14,143 nt of DNA from an uncultured Eubacteriales bacterium (GTDB lineage: Bacteria; Bacillota; Clostridia; Oscillospirales; Acutalibacteraceae): assembly GCA_948762645.1 (NCBI GenBank), contig CAQBRY010000044.1:1-14143 (forward strand). Reading direction: 5' to 3'. The notes under the pieces are model-generated. The model was not told the origin of the DNA and made no database searches. It saw only the letters and a list, made by a program, of their open reading frames with translations. Of the stretch, positions 7,184 through 14,134 are shown piece after piece. How positions within the stretch are numbered: position 1 is the first letter of the stretch; the number at the start of each line of letters is the position of its first letter. The position numbers and the translations under genes are program-made.

Positions 7184-7463
7184 AAAAGCTATAGACATAA
7201 AAATAATGGACATAAACGAAAAAACTACTCTTGCAGATAACTTTATAATAGCAAGTGGAACAAGTAATACTCACATACAAGCCCTTGCTCAGGAAGTAGT
7301 ATATCAGCTTAAAAAGGAAAATATTTTGCCAACAAGCCAGGAAGGAACACAAACAGCTTCATGGATACTTCTAGATTATGGTAGCACAATAGTGCATATA
7401 TTTTCTCAAGAAATGCGTAAATTTTATAATATCGAAACCCTCTGGGGAAATATGGGTAAATAA
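7131..7463 (+). CDS. rsfS: Ribosomal silencing factor RsfS
   Basis: RsfS binds ribosomal protein uL14 on the 50S subunit and blocks joining of 30S, lowering translation when nutrients are short. The 110-residue protein matches the family in length. It shows the helix LVDKICSILEDKKAIDIKIMDI, then LADNFIIASGTSNTHIQALAQEV, EGTQTASWILLDYGSTIVHIFSQEMRKFYNIETLWG. The ATG is preceded by AGAAGGGA at 7112-7119. The start lies 53 bases inside yqeK, an unusually long overlap, but a later start would cut into the first conserved helix. leuS follows after 31 bases. Confidence 0.95.
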   Translation: MNENNHLVDKICSILEDKKAIDIKIMDINEKTTLADNFIIASGTSNTHIQALAQEVVYQLKKENILPTSQEGTQTASWILLDYGSTIVHIFSQEMRKFYNIETLWGNMGK

Positions 7464-7494
7464 GTTTAGAAAGTCTTTAAAAAGGAGACCTTAT

Positions 7495-9900
7495 ATGATT
7501 AAAAAACAAGAATATAATCCTAAAGAGATAGAACCGAAATGGCAAAAATATTGGGAAGAAAACAATATATTTAAAACGGATAACAAAGACTTAAAAAAGA
7601 AAAAATTTTATGCTCTTGTAGAATTTCCATATCCTTCCGGTCAAGGGCTCCACGTAGGTCATCCCAGAAGTTATACGGCTCTTGATATAGTCGCTCGAAA
7701 AAGAAGACTTCAGGGATATAATGTTTTGTACCCAATGGGCTGGGACGCATTTGGTCTTCCAACGGAAAATTTCGCTATTAAAAATAACGTGCATCCTAGA
7801 ATCGTTACGGAAAAAAATATAGCAAGATTTAAAAAACAACTTAAATCTCTAGGTCTCTCCTTTGATTGGTCAAGAGAAATAAATACTACTGACCCCAAGT
7901 ACTACAAGTGGACGCAGTGGATATTTTTAAAACTTTTTGAAAAAGGTTTGGCATATAAAAGTAAATCTAGTGTAAATTGGTGTACATCATGTAAGTGCGT
8001 ACTTGCAAATGAAGAAGTAGTAAACGGGAAATGTGAAAGATGCGATTCGGAAGTTATCCATAAAGTAAAATCTCAGTGGATGCTTAAAATTACCGAGTAT
8101 GCAAAGAGGCTAATAGACGACCTTGATTTAGTCGATTATCCAGAAAGAGTAAAAGCTCAGCAAAAACATTGGATAGGAAAATCAGAAGGGGCACAGATCG
8201 ACTTTGACACCACCGCAAAAGACATTTTAACCGTGTATACAACCCGTCCAGATACAATCTTTGGATGTACATATATGGTTATATCACCGGAACATCCATT
8301 CATAGAAAAACATATAAGTTCAATAGAAAATATAGATGAAATAAAAAAGTATCAAGAATACGCTAATAAAAAATCCGATTTTGAACGGTCCCAAATAGCA
8401 AAAGACAAAACAGGAGTTCAAATAAAAGGTATTTTAGCTATTAATCCCGTAAATAAAAGGGAAATTCCCATTTTTATTTCAGACTACGTTCTTATGAGCT
8501 ACGGCAGCGGAGCAATAATGGCAGTCCCCGCACATGACCAAAGGGACAATGAATTTGCTAAAAAGTATAATCTGCCTATTATAGACGTAATTAAAGGCAA
8601 GAGTGATAAAGAGATCGTAACAGATGGCACATTAATAAACTCTGATTTTCTAAACGGTATAACATGTGAAATCGCCAAAAATGAAATGATAAATTGGCTC
8701 GAAAAAAATCATAAAGGACATAAAAAAACAAACTATAAATTAAGGGATTGGGTATTTTCTCGCCAAAGATACTGGGGTGAACCAATACCTATCGTATACT
8801 GCGATAAATGCGGATATGTACCCGTAAAAGAAGAGGATCTTCCTTTAAAACTCCCCGAAATAAGCTCCTACGAACCAACAGATAACGGCGAATCACCACT
8901 TATCAAAGCAACTGACTGGCTAAATACGTCTTGTCCAAAATGCGGCGGCAAAGCAAAACGTGAAACAGATACAATGCCTCAATGGGCAGGATCTTCATGG
9001 TACTTTTTACGATATATAGATCCCGAAAACGAAAAAGCCATCGCAGATAAAAATCTCATAAATTATTGGATGCCTATAGACTGGTACAATGGCGGTATGG
9101 AGCACACAACCTTGCATTTACTTTACAGCAGATTTTGGTATAAATTTTTATATGATATAGGCGTCGTACCAAACCCTGAACCATATTCTAAACGTACGAG
9201 CCACGGCATGATACTCGGAGAAAACGGCGAAAAAATGAGTAAATCCAGAGGAAACGTCATAAACCCCGACGATATCGTAAATACTTACGGTGCCGATACA
9301 ATGCGTATTTATGAAATGTTTATAGGAGATTTTGAAAAGGCTGCTCCATGGAGTCAAGAAAGTATAAAAGGATCGAGAAGATTTCTAGAAAGAGTATGGG
9401 GACTTCAGTATATATTAGATGAAAGTTCTAAAACTAGAGAAACTTTAGATGTAGCTATTAATATAGCAATTAAAAAAGTATCACAAGACATCGAAAATTT
9501 AAAATTTAATACTGCTATCGCAGCTTTAATGACGCTTATAAATGAAATTTATAGTGCCGGAAAAATAACAAAAGAAGTATTAAATACATTTTTAATACTT
9601 CTAAGTCCCTTTGCCCCACATATCTCAGACGAAATACTTCAGAATCTTAATTTACCGATATCTTCAAAACAAAAATGGCCAAAATACGATGAAGAAAAAT
9701 GTAAACAAAAAGAAATAGAAATGGTAGTACAAATAAATGGTAAAATTAAAGAGAAAATAAAAATTCCGGCTGATTTAAATAAAGACGATACTTTAGATTT
9801 AGTTCATAAAAATCCAAATATTATAAATCTTTTGAGTGACAAATCAATAGTTAAAGAAATTTATGTTCCAAATAAACTTGTTAATATAGTAGTAAAATAA
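7495..9900 (+). CDS. leuS: Leucyl-tRNA synthetase
   Basis: LeuRS attaches leucine to tRNA-Leu and edits mischarged products. The 801 residues match the bacterial family. The class I signature appears as PYPSG…HVGH (HVGH at 53-56) and KMSKS (580-584). A zinc-binding cysteine set sits in the insert after the first half of the catalytic fold (from Cys163, CTSCKC…CERC), and a second set is CDKC (from 436) with CPKC (from 480). The CP1 editing domain shows TTRPDTIFG (249-257) and VPAHDQRD with Asp348, the residue that spares correct Leu-tRNA. The anticodon-binding and C-terminal tRNA-binding parts follow. AAAGGAG at 7481-7487 fixes the start. The 31-base gap upstream leaves no room for a T-box, so regulation must be operon-wide. 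Confidence 0.98.
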   Translation: MIKKQEYNPKEIEPKWQKYWEENNIFKTDNKDLKKKKFYALVEFPYPSGQGLHVGHPRSYTALDIVARKRRLQGYNVLYPMGWDAFGLPTENFAIKNNVHPRIVTEKNIARFKKQLKSLGLSFDWSREINTTDPKYYKWTQWIFLKLFEKGLAYKSKSSVNWCTSCKCVLANEEVVNGKCERCDSEVIHKVKSQWMLKITEYAKRLIDDLDLVDYPERVKAQQKHWIGKSEGAQIDFDTTAKDILTVYTTRPDTIFGCTYMVISPEHPFIEKHISSIENIDEIKKYQEYANKKSDFERSQIAKDKTGVQIKGILAINPVNKREIPIFISDYVLMSYGSGAIMAVPAHDQRDNEFAKKYNLPIIDVIKGKSDKEIVTDGTLINSDFLNGITCEIAKNEMINWLEKNHKGHKKTNYKLRDWVFSRQRYWGEPIPIVYCDKCGYVPVKEEDLPLKLPEISSYEPTDNGESPLIKATDWLNTSCPKCGGKAKRETDTMPQWAGSSWYFLRYIDPENEKAIADKNLINYWMPIDWYNGGMEHTTLHLLYSRFWYKFLYDIGVVPNPEPYSKRTSHGMILGENGEKMSKSRGNVINPDDIVNTYGADTMRIYEMFIGDFEKAAPWSQESIKGSRRFLERVWGLQYILDESSKTRETLDVAINIAIKKVSQDIENLKFNTAIAALMTLINEIYSAGKITKEVLNTFLILLSPFAPHISDEILQNLNLPISSKQKWPKYDEEKCKQKEIEMVVQINGKIKEKIKIPADLNKDDTLDLVHKNPNIINLLSDKSIVKEIYVPNKLVNIVVK

Positions 9901-9928
9901 ATACATGTACCTTAAAAGGTACATGTAT
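9901..9928. terminator. Palindrome between convergent leuS and the Nif11-type gene, probable terminator
   Basis: ATACATGTACC (9901-9911) and GGTACATGTAT (9918-9928) form an 11-bp perfect stem with loop TTAAAA, which can zip two bases further. It starts right after the leuS stop and ends 13 bases before the stop of the minus-strand gene, so it can serve both. Neither side has a clean T-run (plus: TTGTTAAATTAAATTTATTTTTG-like; minus: TTATTTTAC), so efficiency is uncertain. Confidence 0.6.
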
Positions 9929-9941
9929 TGTTAAATTAAAT

Positions 9942-10391
9942 TTATTTTTGTTTTCTATTTTGCCACCATTGTTTTCCCTTATTTATAGCCCATTTTCCGC
10001 CTTTATATATTCCATAAGTTTGCAGTGCTGTTACAGCTAAAAAAGCAGCATTCCCTATGGCCCCATCGTCTAAAACACTGTCCCCACTATTGGGAGTTGC
10101 TTTTTTAACAGCATGTCCCATAATTTGTCCAGGAAGAGTGTAAATATCAACAACATTATCAACTGCATCTTGCAAATCTCCGCCGGATACTTTTTCCAAT
10201 TGATCTTCAGGCATTTCTGAGAATTTCGATATTATATCAGAAACAATATTTCCAAGCTCTTCGACTTCTTTTTTAGAAATATCAATATTTTCCTCTTTAA
10301 ACGCCTTTATAACATTCTCTTCTGACTCAATACCGATAATTTTTTTTGCAAATTCTTTGTCTTTCAACTTTTCTAAAATTTTTTCATTCAT
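9942..10391 (-). CDS. Nif11-type leader peptide (double-glycine) precursor with cysteine-free core
   Basis: Residues 1-71 look like the Nif11-like leader of peptide natural-product precursors: MNEKILEKLKDKEFAKKIIG, a predicted helical middle, then MPEDQLEKVSGG. The double glycine (70-71) is the usual cut site of C39 peptidase transporters. The core is 78 residues with no cysteine, so it cannot form thioether or disulfide bridges. It contains a Gly/Ala-rich hydrophobic stretch (about 108-131, DDGAIGNAAFLAVTALQTYG region) and a basic, Trp-containing end (GKWAINKGKQWWQNRKQK). This resembles an unmodified class II bacteriocin or membrane-active peptide, which is inference. The frame is open further upstream, but AGGAGG directly before this ATG decides the start. 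No modifying enzyme, immunity gene or transporter is in the window. Confidence 0.75.
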   Translation of the reverse strand: MNEKILEKLKDKEFAKKIIGIESEENVIKAFKEENIDISKKEVEELGNIVSDIISKFSEMPEDQLEKVSGGDLQDAVDNVVDIYTLPGQIMGHAVKKATPNSGDSVLDDGAIGNAAFLAVTALQTYGIYKGGKWAINKGKQWWQNRKQK

Positions 10392-10426
10392 TTTAGCCCC
10401 TCCTAATTTTTGTGGATTTCGATAAA

Positions 10427-10453
10427 ATTGTACCAAATTAAAAAAAAAATCAA
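10427..10453 (-). promoter_or_regulatory. Possible extended -10 promoter of the Nif11-type gene
   Basis: On the minus strand TGG-TACAAT (TACAAT at 10432-10427) gives an extended -10. TTGATT (10453-10448) is a candidate -35, but at only 15 bases spacing. Between them is a run of T. Transcription would start near 10420, about 30 bases before the ATG. Confidence 0.45.
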
Positions 10454-10497
10454 GAGTCATTTTGCATTTTATGAAATATACACAATTATAAAAATTC

Positions 10498-10526
10498 TTG
10501 AAATTTTATATAAATTATGGTATTAT
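10498..10526 (+). promoter_or_regulatory. Sigma-A promoter for rpsB
   Basis: TTGAAA (10498-10503) and TATTAT (10521-10526) are 17 bases apart. It is divergent from the Nif11-type gene promoter. Predicted start near 10533, giving an rpsB leader of about 115 bases. Confidence 0.65.
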
Positions 10527-10532
10527 TAAAAA

Positions 10533-10647
10533 TTGTAATTCAAAATCACACGCTGTAATTAATTCAATTTGGTGCCTTTGCATTTAAAGGTTAATTGAAA
10601 ATATTATATTGCGGCGGAGGTAAAAAACCAGGGAGGAAATCAATAAT
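10533..10647 (+). promoter_or_regulatory. Structured 5' leader of rpsB, possible S2 autoregulatory element
   Basis: The leader can fold a two-part stem: outer TTCAATT (10563-10569) with AATTGAA (10593-10599), inner GCCTTT (10574-10579) with AAAGGT (10586-10591), with an asymmetric internal loop between. Downstream lie two Shine-Dalgarno-like tracts, GGCGGAGG ending at 10620 and GGGAGGA at 10631-10637; only the second is placed for the rpsB ATG. Leaders that let a ribosomal protein repress its own synthesis are known for many r-protein operons, including rpsB in other bacteria. That this is one is inference. Confidence 0.4.
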
Positions 10648-11460
10648 ATGTCAATAGTATCAATGAAAAGCTTACTCGAAGCAGGAGTACATTTCGGTCA
10701 TCAGACCAGACGTTGGAATCCAAAGATGGCAAAATATATATTTACCCAAAGGAACGGTATATATATCATCGACTTGCAAAAAACATCAAAAAAATTAGAA
10801 GAAGCTTATAATTTTATAAGAGAAGTATCAGAATCCGGTAAGTCTATTTTATTTGTAGGCACAAAAAAACAAGCACAATCTTCCGTAAAAGAAGCCGCTG
10901 AAAATTCAAATTCATATTTCGTAAATGCACGCTGGCTCGGAGGAATGCTTACAAATTTTTCAACAATTAAAGGTAGAATTAACAGATTAAAACAATTAAA
11001 AGCTATGAAAGAAGACGGTACCTTTGAATTACTTCCTAAAAAAGAAGTATTAAAATTAAACGCCGAGATAGAAAAACTAGAAAAATTCTTAGGCGGAATT
11101 AAAGATATGAAAGATCTTCCGGGAGCATTATTTATAATTGATCCGAGAAAAGAACGTATAGCAGTTGCAGAGGCAAGAAAACTCGGTATACCGGTAGTAG
11201 CAATCGTAGATACAAACTGTGATCCGGACGTAGTTGATTACGTAATTCCAGGAAACGACGACGCAATAAGAGCCGTAAAATTAATATGTTCTGCTATGGC
11301 CAATGCGATAGTAGAAGGCAGAGAAGGTTCACTTCCGGATAAGCAAATTGCTGAAGAAATAAAAACAGCAGATCCAGAGAAAAAAGAAGAAGTAAAAGTT
11401 CAAGATCAGGATGTAAAAGCACCAGAAATAGAAAAGGTAGCAAAAGCATCTGCAAAATAA
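10648..11460 (+). CDS. rpsB: 30S ribosomal protein S2 (uS2)
   Basis: S2 binds late to the 30S head/body junction and helps hold S1-type proteins and mRNA near the anti-Shine-Dalgarno. The 270-residue protein opens with MKSLLEAGVHFGHQTRRWNPKM, the S2 signature, followed by YIFTQRNGIYIIDLQKT, SILFVGTKKQAQ, ARWLGGMLTNFSTI, a coiled-coil insert (about 110-155), LPGALFIIDPRKERIAVAEA and IPVVAIVDTNCDPDVVDYVIPGNDDAIRA. The last 40 or so residues (EEIKTADPEKKEEVKV…) are charged, low-complexity and probably disordered, as is common in Firmicutes. GGGAGGA before the ATG sets the start. Confidence 0.98.
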   Translation: MSIVSMKSLLEAGVHFGHQTRRWNPKMAKYIFTQRNGIYIIDLQKTSKKLEEAYNFIREVSESGKSILFVGTKKQAQSSVKEAAENSNSYFVNARWLGGMLTNFSTIKGRINRLKQLKAMKEDGTFELLPKKEVLKLNAEIEKLEKFLGGIKDMKDLPGALFIIDPRKERIAVAEARKLGIPVVAIVDTNCDPDVVDYVIPGNDDAIRAVKLICSAMANAIVEGREGSLPDKQIAEEIKTADPEKKEEVKVQDQDVKAPEIEKVAKASAK

Positions 11461-11502
11461 TTGTAAACATAAAATTAAAATAATAAATTTAGTTTATATC
11501 AT

Positions 11503-11521
11503 CTCCCACCAATGGTGGGAG
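11503..11521 (+). other. GC-rich hairpin in the rpsB-tsf intergenic region
   Basis: CTCCCACC (11503-11510) and GGTGGGAG (11514-11521) form a perfect 8-bp stem with an AAT loop, in otherwise very AT-rich DNA. No T-run follows, so it is not a classic terminator. A second, AT-only hairpin (ATTATT 11556-11561 with AATAAT 11567-11572) is followed by TTTT and could act as a weak attenuator. Together they may tune tsf expression relative to rpsB, or stabilise an mRNA end. This is the main content of the 147-base gap; I found no convincing promoter in it. Confidence 0.5.
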
Positions 11522-11607
11522 AATATTGTAGGCACTTACATTATAGGTTCACACTATTATTTTTTTAATAATTTTTAAAAGTCAAAATTTATTGGAGGTT
11601 TTTGTAA

Positions 11608-12522
11608 ATGGCATTTACAGCAAAAGACGTAAAGGATTTAAGAGAAAAAACAGGATGCGGCATGATGGACTGCAAAAAGGCACTAACAGAGTCAAATGGA
11701 GATATGCAGGCAGCTATCGATTTTCTACGTGAAAAAGGACTCGCCGCCGCCACGAAAAAAGCAGGAAGAATAGCTGCTGAAGGTTTAGCGGTAGCATATA
11801 CTAACGATCAAAATAACATAGGAGTAGCAATAGAAGTTAATGCTGAAACTGATTTCGTAGCTAAAAATTCAGATTTTCAAACATTCGTAAAAGAGTGTGC
11901 CCAAACCATAATAGATAAAGATCCAAAAGACGTGGAAGATCTTTTAAAGATGAATATTCTTTCACAGGATAAAACCGTTGAAGCTGCTTTGCAGGAAAAA
12001 ATACTTACTATAGGTGAGAACATCAAAATAAGACGTTTTAAAAGGATGCAAGGAAATATCGCAACATATATTCACGCAGGTGGAAAAATAGGAGTAATGG
12101 TAAAATTCGATTCAGACTCAGATGTTTCTTCACTTGATGACTTTAAAGCTCTTGGAAAAGACGTAGCTATGCAAATAGCAGCTGTAAATCCACAGTATTT
12201 AAACAGAGAAAGCGTACCTGAAGACGTAGTAGCGCACGAAAAGAAAATACTTAAAGAACAAATCGTCAATTCCGGAAAACCTGAAAATATTGCCGAAAAA
12301 ATAGTCGAAGGAAGAATGGGCAAATTTTATAAAGAAATCTGTCTTCTTGAGCAGCCTTTCGTCAAAGAAAATAGTATAACCGTAAAAGATTATATCAAAT
12401 CGGTATCAGATAAATTAGGGTGCAAACTTGAAGTAACTGATTTTGTAAGGTTTGAAAAAGGTGAAGGGATCGAAAAACGCGAAGATGATTTTGCTGATGA
12501 AGTTAAAAATTTAATTAAATAA
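11608..12522 (+). CDS. tsf: Translation elongation factor Ts
   Basis: EF-Ts is the nucleotide exchange factor that releases GDP from EF-Tu. The 304-residue protein has the N-terminal UBA-like module (AKDVKDLREKTGCGMMDCKKAL, 5-26), the linker DMQAAIDFLREKGLAAATKKAGRIAAEG, and the core signature EVNAETDFVAKN. The dimerisation/coiled-coil region and C-terminal module (EICLLEQPFVKE…VTDFVRFEKGEG) follow. GGAGG at 11594-11598 supports the ATG. rpsB precedes it as in most bacteria, but pyrH and frr, which often follow, are absent here. No terminator separates it from the next gene, so some readthrough is likely. Confidence 0.98.
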   Translation: MAFTAKDVKDLREKTGCGMMDCKKALTESNGDMQAAIDFLREKGLAAATKKAGRIAAEGLAVAYTNDQNNIGVAIEVNAETDFVAKNSDFQTFVKECAQTIIDKDPKDVEDLLKMNILSQDKTVEAALQEKILTIGENIKIRRFKRMQGNIATYIHAGGKIGVMVKFDSDSDVSSLDDFKALGKDVAMQIAAVNPQYLNRESVPEDVVAHEKKILKEQIVNSGKPENIAEKIVEGRMGKFYKEICLLEQPFVKENSITVKDYIKSVSDKLGCKLEVTDFVRFEKGEGIEKREDDFADEVKNLIK

Positions 12523-12525
12523 TAA

Positions 12526-12554
12526 TTGACAACAACTTAATTTTATATTATAAT
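12526..12554 (+). promoter_or_regulatory. Perfect-consensus sigma-A promoter for the small exported-looking protein
   Basis: TTGACA (12526-12531) and TATAAT (12549-12554) match the consensus at all twelve positions with the optimal 17-base spacer. Transcription would start near 12561, about 40 bases before the ATG. The -35 begins four bases after the tsf stop. The strongest promoter-like sequence in the window. Confidence 0.8.
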
Positions 12555-12601
12555 TAAATTGTAAATATTAATTATAAAAATTGAAAAGAAGGTCTAAATA
12601 A

Positions 12602-12997
12602 ATGGAAATATTCCAAAAAGTTTTTTACACAAGTGCAACTATAACAATGACATTATTAAGTATTTTCGGTACCAAACTATTACACGAAAAGTCAGCAGAA
12701 GCGAAATATCAAGCACAAAAAAACCAAGCAGTGGCAATTTTGGGTGAGTCGGATGCATCAATAGTCGATTTATATAAAGCAGAAAGCTTGGATTATGAGG
12801 AATTAGAAAAATTTCACCCCTTAGATGAAACTCATGAATATAGAGGTCCAAACAATTCGGCATGGATAGATCTTAATCCACTGGAAATATTAGAATTCGC
12901 TAAATACGGCATAACTAAATCTCTTAAGAGCAAAATTCAGATAGTAGAAAAGAAGTCTAAGGAATTCAGCAACACAGAAAATTTCTCCCTCTACTGA
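12602..12997 (+). CDS. Uncharacterised small protein with signal peptide-like N-terminus
   Basis: I do not recognise this 131-residue protein. It opens with a short N-region (MEIFQK), a hydrophobic segment at about 8-27 (FYTSATITMTLLSIFGTKLL), then EKSAEA, where Ala32-x-Ala34 fits a signal peptidase I site. This predicts either an exported protein of about 97 residues or one anchored by its N-terminus. The rest is charged and mixed: an acidic stretch (SLDYEELEKFHPLDETHEY), GPNNSAWIDLNPLEILEFAKYG, and a basic tail. There is no cysteine and no familiar motif. AGAAGG at 12587-12592 supports the ATG. A perfect promoter and a dedicated terminator suggest real, strong expression. The C-terminus may be altered by a frameshift (see findings). 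Confidence 0.65.
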   Translation: MEIFQKVFYTSATITMTLLSIFGTKLLHEKSAEAKYQAQKNQAVAILGESDASIVDLYKAESLDYEELEKFHPLDETHEYRGPNNSAWIDLNPLEILEFAKYGITKSLKSKIQIVEKKSKEFSNTENFSLY

Positions 12998-13030
12998 ATC
13001 AATAGCCGTACAAGCATTATATAATATATT

Positions 13031-13070
13031 AAAAAATACCATGTATAATAAAATGTACATGGTATTTTTT
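13031..13070. terminator. Bidirectional Rho-independent terminator between convergent genes
   Basis: AAAAAATACCATGTA (13031-13045) and TACATGGTATTTTTT (13056-13070) form a perfect 15-bp stem with a ten-base loop. The T-run on the plus strand and the A-run on the left arm (T-run on minus) suit both the plus-strand gene ending at 12997 and the minus-strand gene ending at 13082. Confidence 0.85.
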
Positions 13071-13081
13071 ATATTAGAACA

Positions 13082-13546
13082 TTAATTATTGCCTTCACAT
13101 TCACAGTGACAATTACAGGTATCATCTAGATCAAATTCCAGTAATTCTCCACAGTTCAGACAATTTGTTTTTTCTTCCATTAAAGTTTTTTCATCTAATC
13201 TCATCTTTTGATTGCAAGAAGGGCAAGTAACTTCATAAAACACTTCTCCCTCTTTACCTTCATCGCATCCGCAGTCACAGTCATCTTCACAATGACAATT
13301 ATCTGAACAATGACAAGATTCATCACCATATATTTCATCTTCAAGACCTGCTATATCTTCATCCATAGCATCCATTTCTTCACAAATATCATTTATGTCT
13401 TGATCCAAATCACAAATTCCTCCTGCAACGTCATCAAGTAAATCTATAATTGCAGAAAATAATTTTGTTTCTTTTTTGCTGTCGTCAAGACTTAATCCTT
13501 CCATTAAACCTCTAACATAAGAAGCTTTTTCTTTTAACTTATTCAT
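13082..13546 (-). CDS. CD1247-type protein with cysteine-rich linker and zinc ribbon
   Basis: This 154-residue protein resembles the Clostridia family named for the C. difficile CD1247 N-terminal domain, whose function is unknown. Residues 1-75 are the family domain: MNKLKEKASYVRGLMEGL, then an acidic helical part ending DEDIAGLEDEIYG. A C-terminal zinc ribbon follows (CPSC at 108-111, CLNC at 129-132). Between them lies a metallothionein-like cluster of seven cysteines and two histidines in 17 residues (78-94), and the tail adds CNCHCEC (144-150). In all 17 cysteines are present, more than I expect for this family. AAGGAT before the ATG sets the start. It lies 24 bases after efp and is probably co-transcribed. 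Cytoplasmic metal binding is inference. Confidence 0.8.
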   Translation of the reverse strand: MNKLKEKASYVRGLMEGLSLDDSKKETKLFSAIIDLLDDVAGGICDLDQDINDICEEMDAMDEDIAGLEDEIYGDESCHCSDNCHCEDDCDCGCDEGKEGEVFYEVTCPSCNQKMRLDEKTLMEEKTNCLNCGELLEFDLDDTCNCHCECEGNN

Positions 13547-13570
13547 ATTTTTTCATCCTTTATTTAATAT

Positions 13571-14134
13571 TTATTTTTGTGCTCTTTCCATGTATTGACC
13601 AGTTCTTGTATCAATTCTAATGAGCTCTCCCTGGTCTATAAACAGAGGTACTTTTATTTGAGCACCTGTTTCAAGTATTGCAATTTTTGTAGCGTTTGTA
13701 GCGGTATCTCCCTTAAATCCGGGGTCGGTCTGCGTAACAACAAGTTCAACGAAAAATGGAGGTTCTACTCCAAAAACGTTTCCTTTATATGACATGACTT
13801 TACACTCGGTGTTGTCTTTTACGAACTTAAAATTATCCCCTAAAATATCTTTACTAATAGGGATTTGTTCATAAGTTTCATTGTCCATAAAATAATAAAG
13901 ATTACCGTCGTTATAAAGATACTGCATATCTTTACGTTCTATAAAAGCTTCAGGATATTTATCATTTGGATTAAAGGTTCTTTCAACCACACTTCCGGTT
14001 ATTACATTCTTAAGTTTAGTCCTTACAAAAGCCGCACCTTTGCCAGGCTTAACGTGTTGAAATTCTACAACAGAAACAACATTACCATCCAGTTCGAAAG
14101 TTATACCATTTCTAAAATCGCCAGCGGATATCAA
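13571..14134 (-). CDS. efp: Translation elongation factor P
   Basis: EF-P enters the ribosomal E site and rescues ribosomes stalled on consecutive prolines. The 187-residue protein covers the whole family: domain I with VEFQHVKPGKGAAFVRTKLKNV, whose Lys32 at the PGKG loop tip reaches the peptidyl-transferase centre and is the modified residue in several bacteria, then two OB-fold domains ending VPLFIDQGELIRIDTRTGQYMERA. The start used is TTG (MISAGDF, the usual family N-terminus). The frame stays open for three more codons to the window edge, and any ribosome site lies outside, so the start cannot be settled here. It heads a minus-strand unit with the CD1247-type gene. Confidence 0.96.
   Translation of the reverse strand: MISAGDFRNGITFELDGNVVSVVEFQHVKPGKGAAFVRTKLKNVITGSVVERTFNPNDKYPEAFIERKDMQYLYNDGNLYYFMDNETYEQIPISKDILGDNFKFVKDNTECKVMSYKGNVFGVEPPFFVELVVTQTDPGFKGDTATNATKIAILETGAQIKVPLFIDQGELIRIDTRTGQYMERAQK

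Noticed and set aside
7464..7494. T-box or leader riboswitch for leuS
   Set aside because: Only 31 bases separate rsfS and leuS, and they hold just the ribosome site.
10392..10460. Longer N-terminus of the Nif11-type peptide
   Set aside because: It would run through the promoter region and across the AGGAGG site; the leader motif begins at the ATG at 10391.
11461..11489. TTGTAA-17-TAAATT as a separate tsf promoter
   Set aside because: Poor -10 match in very AT-rich DNA; no further support.
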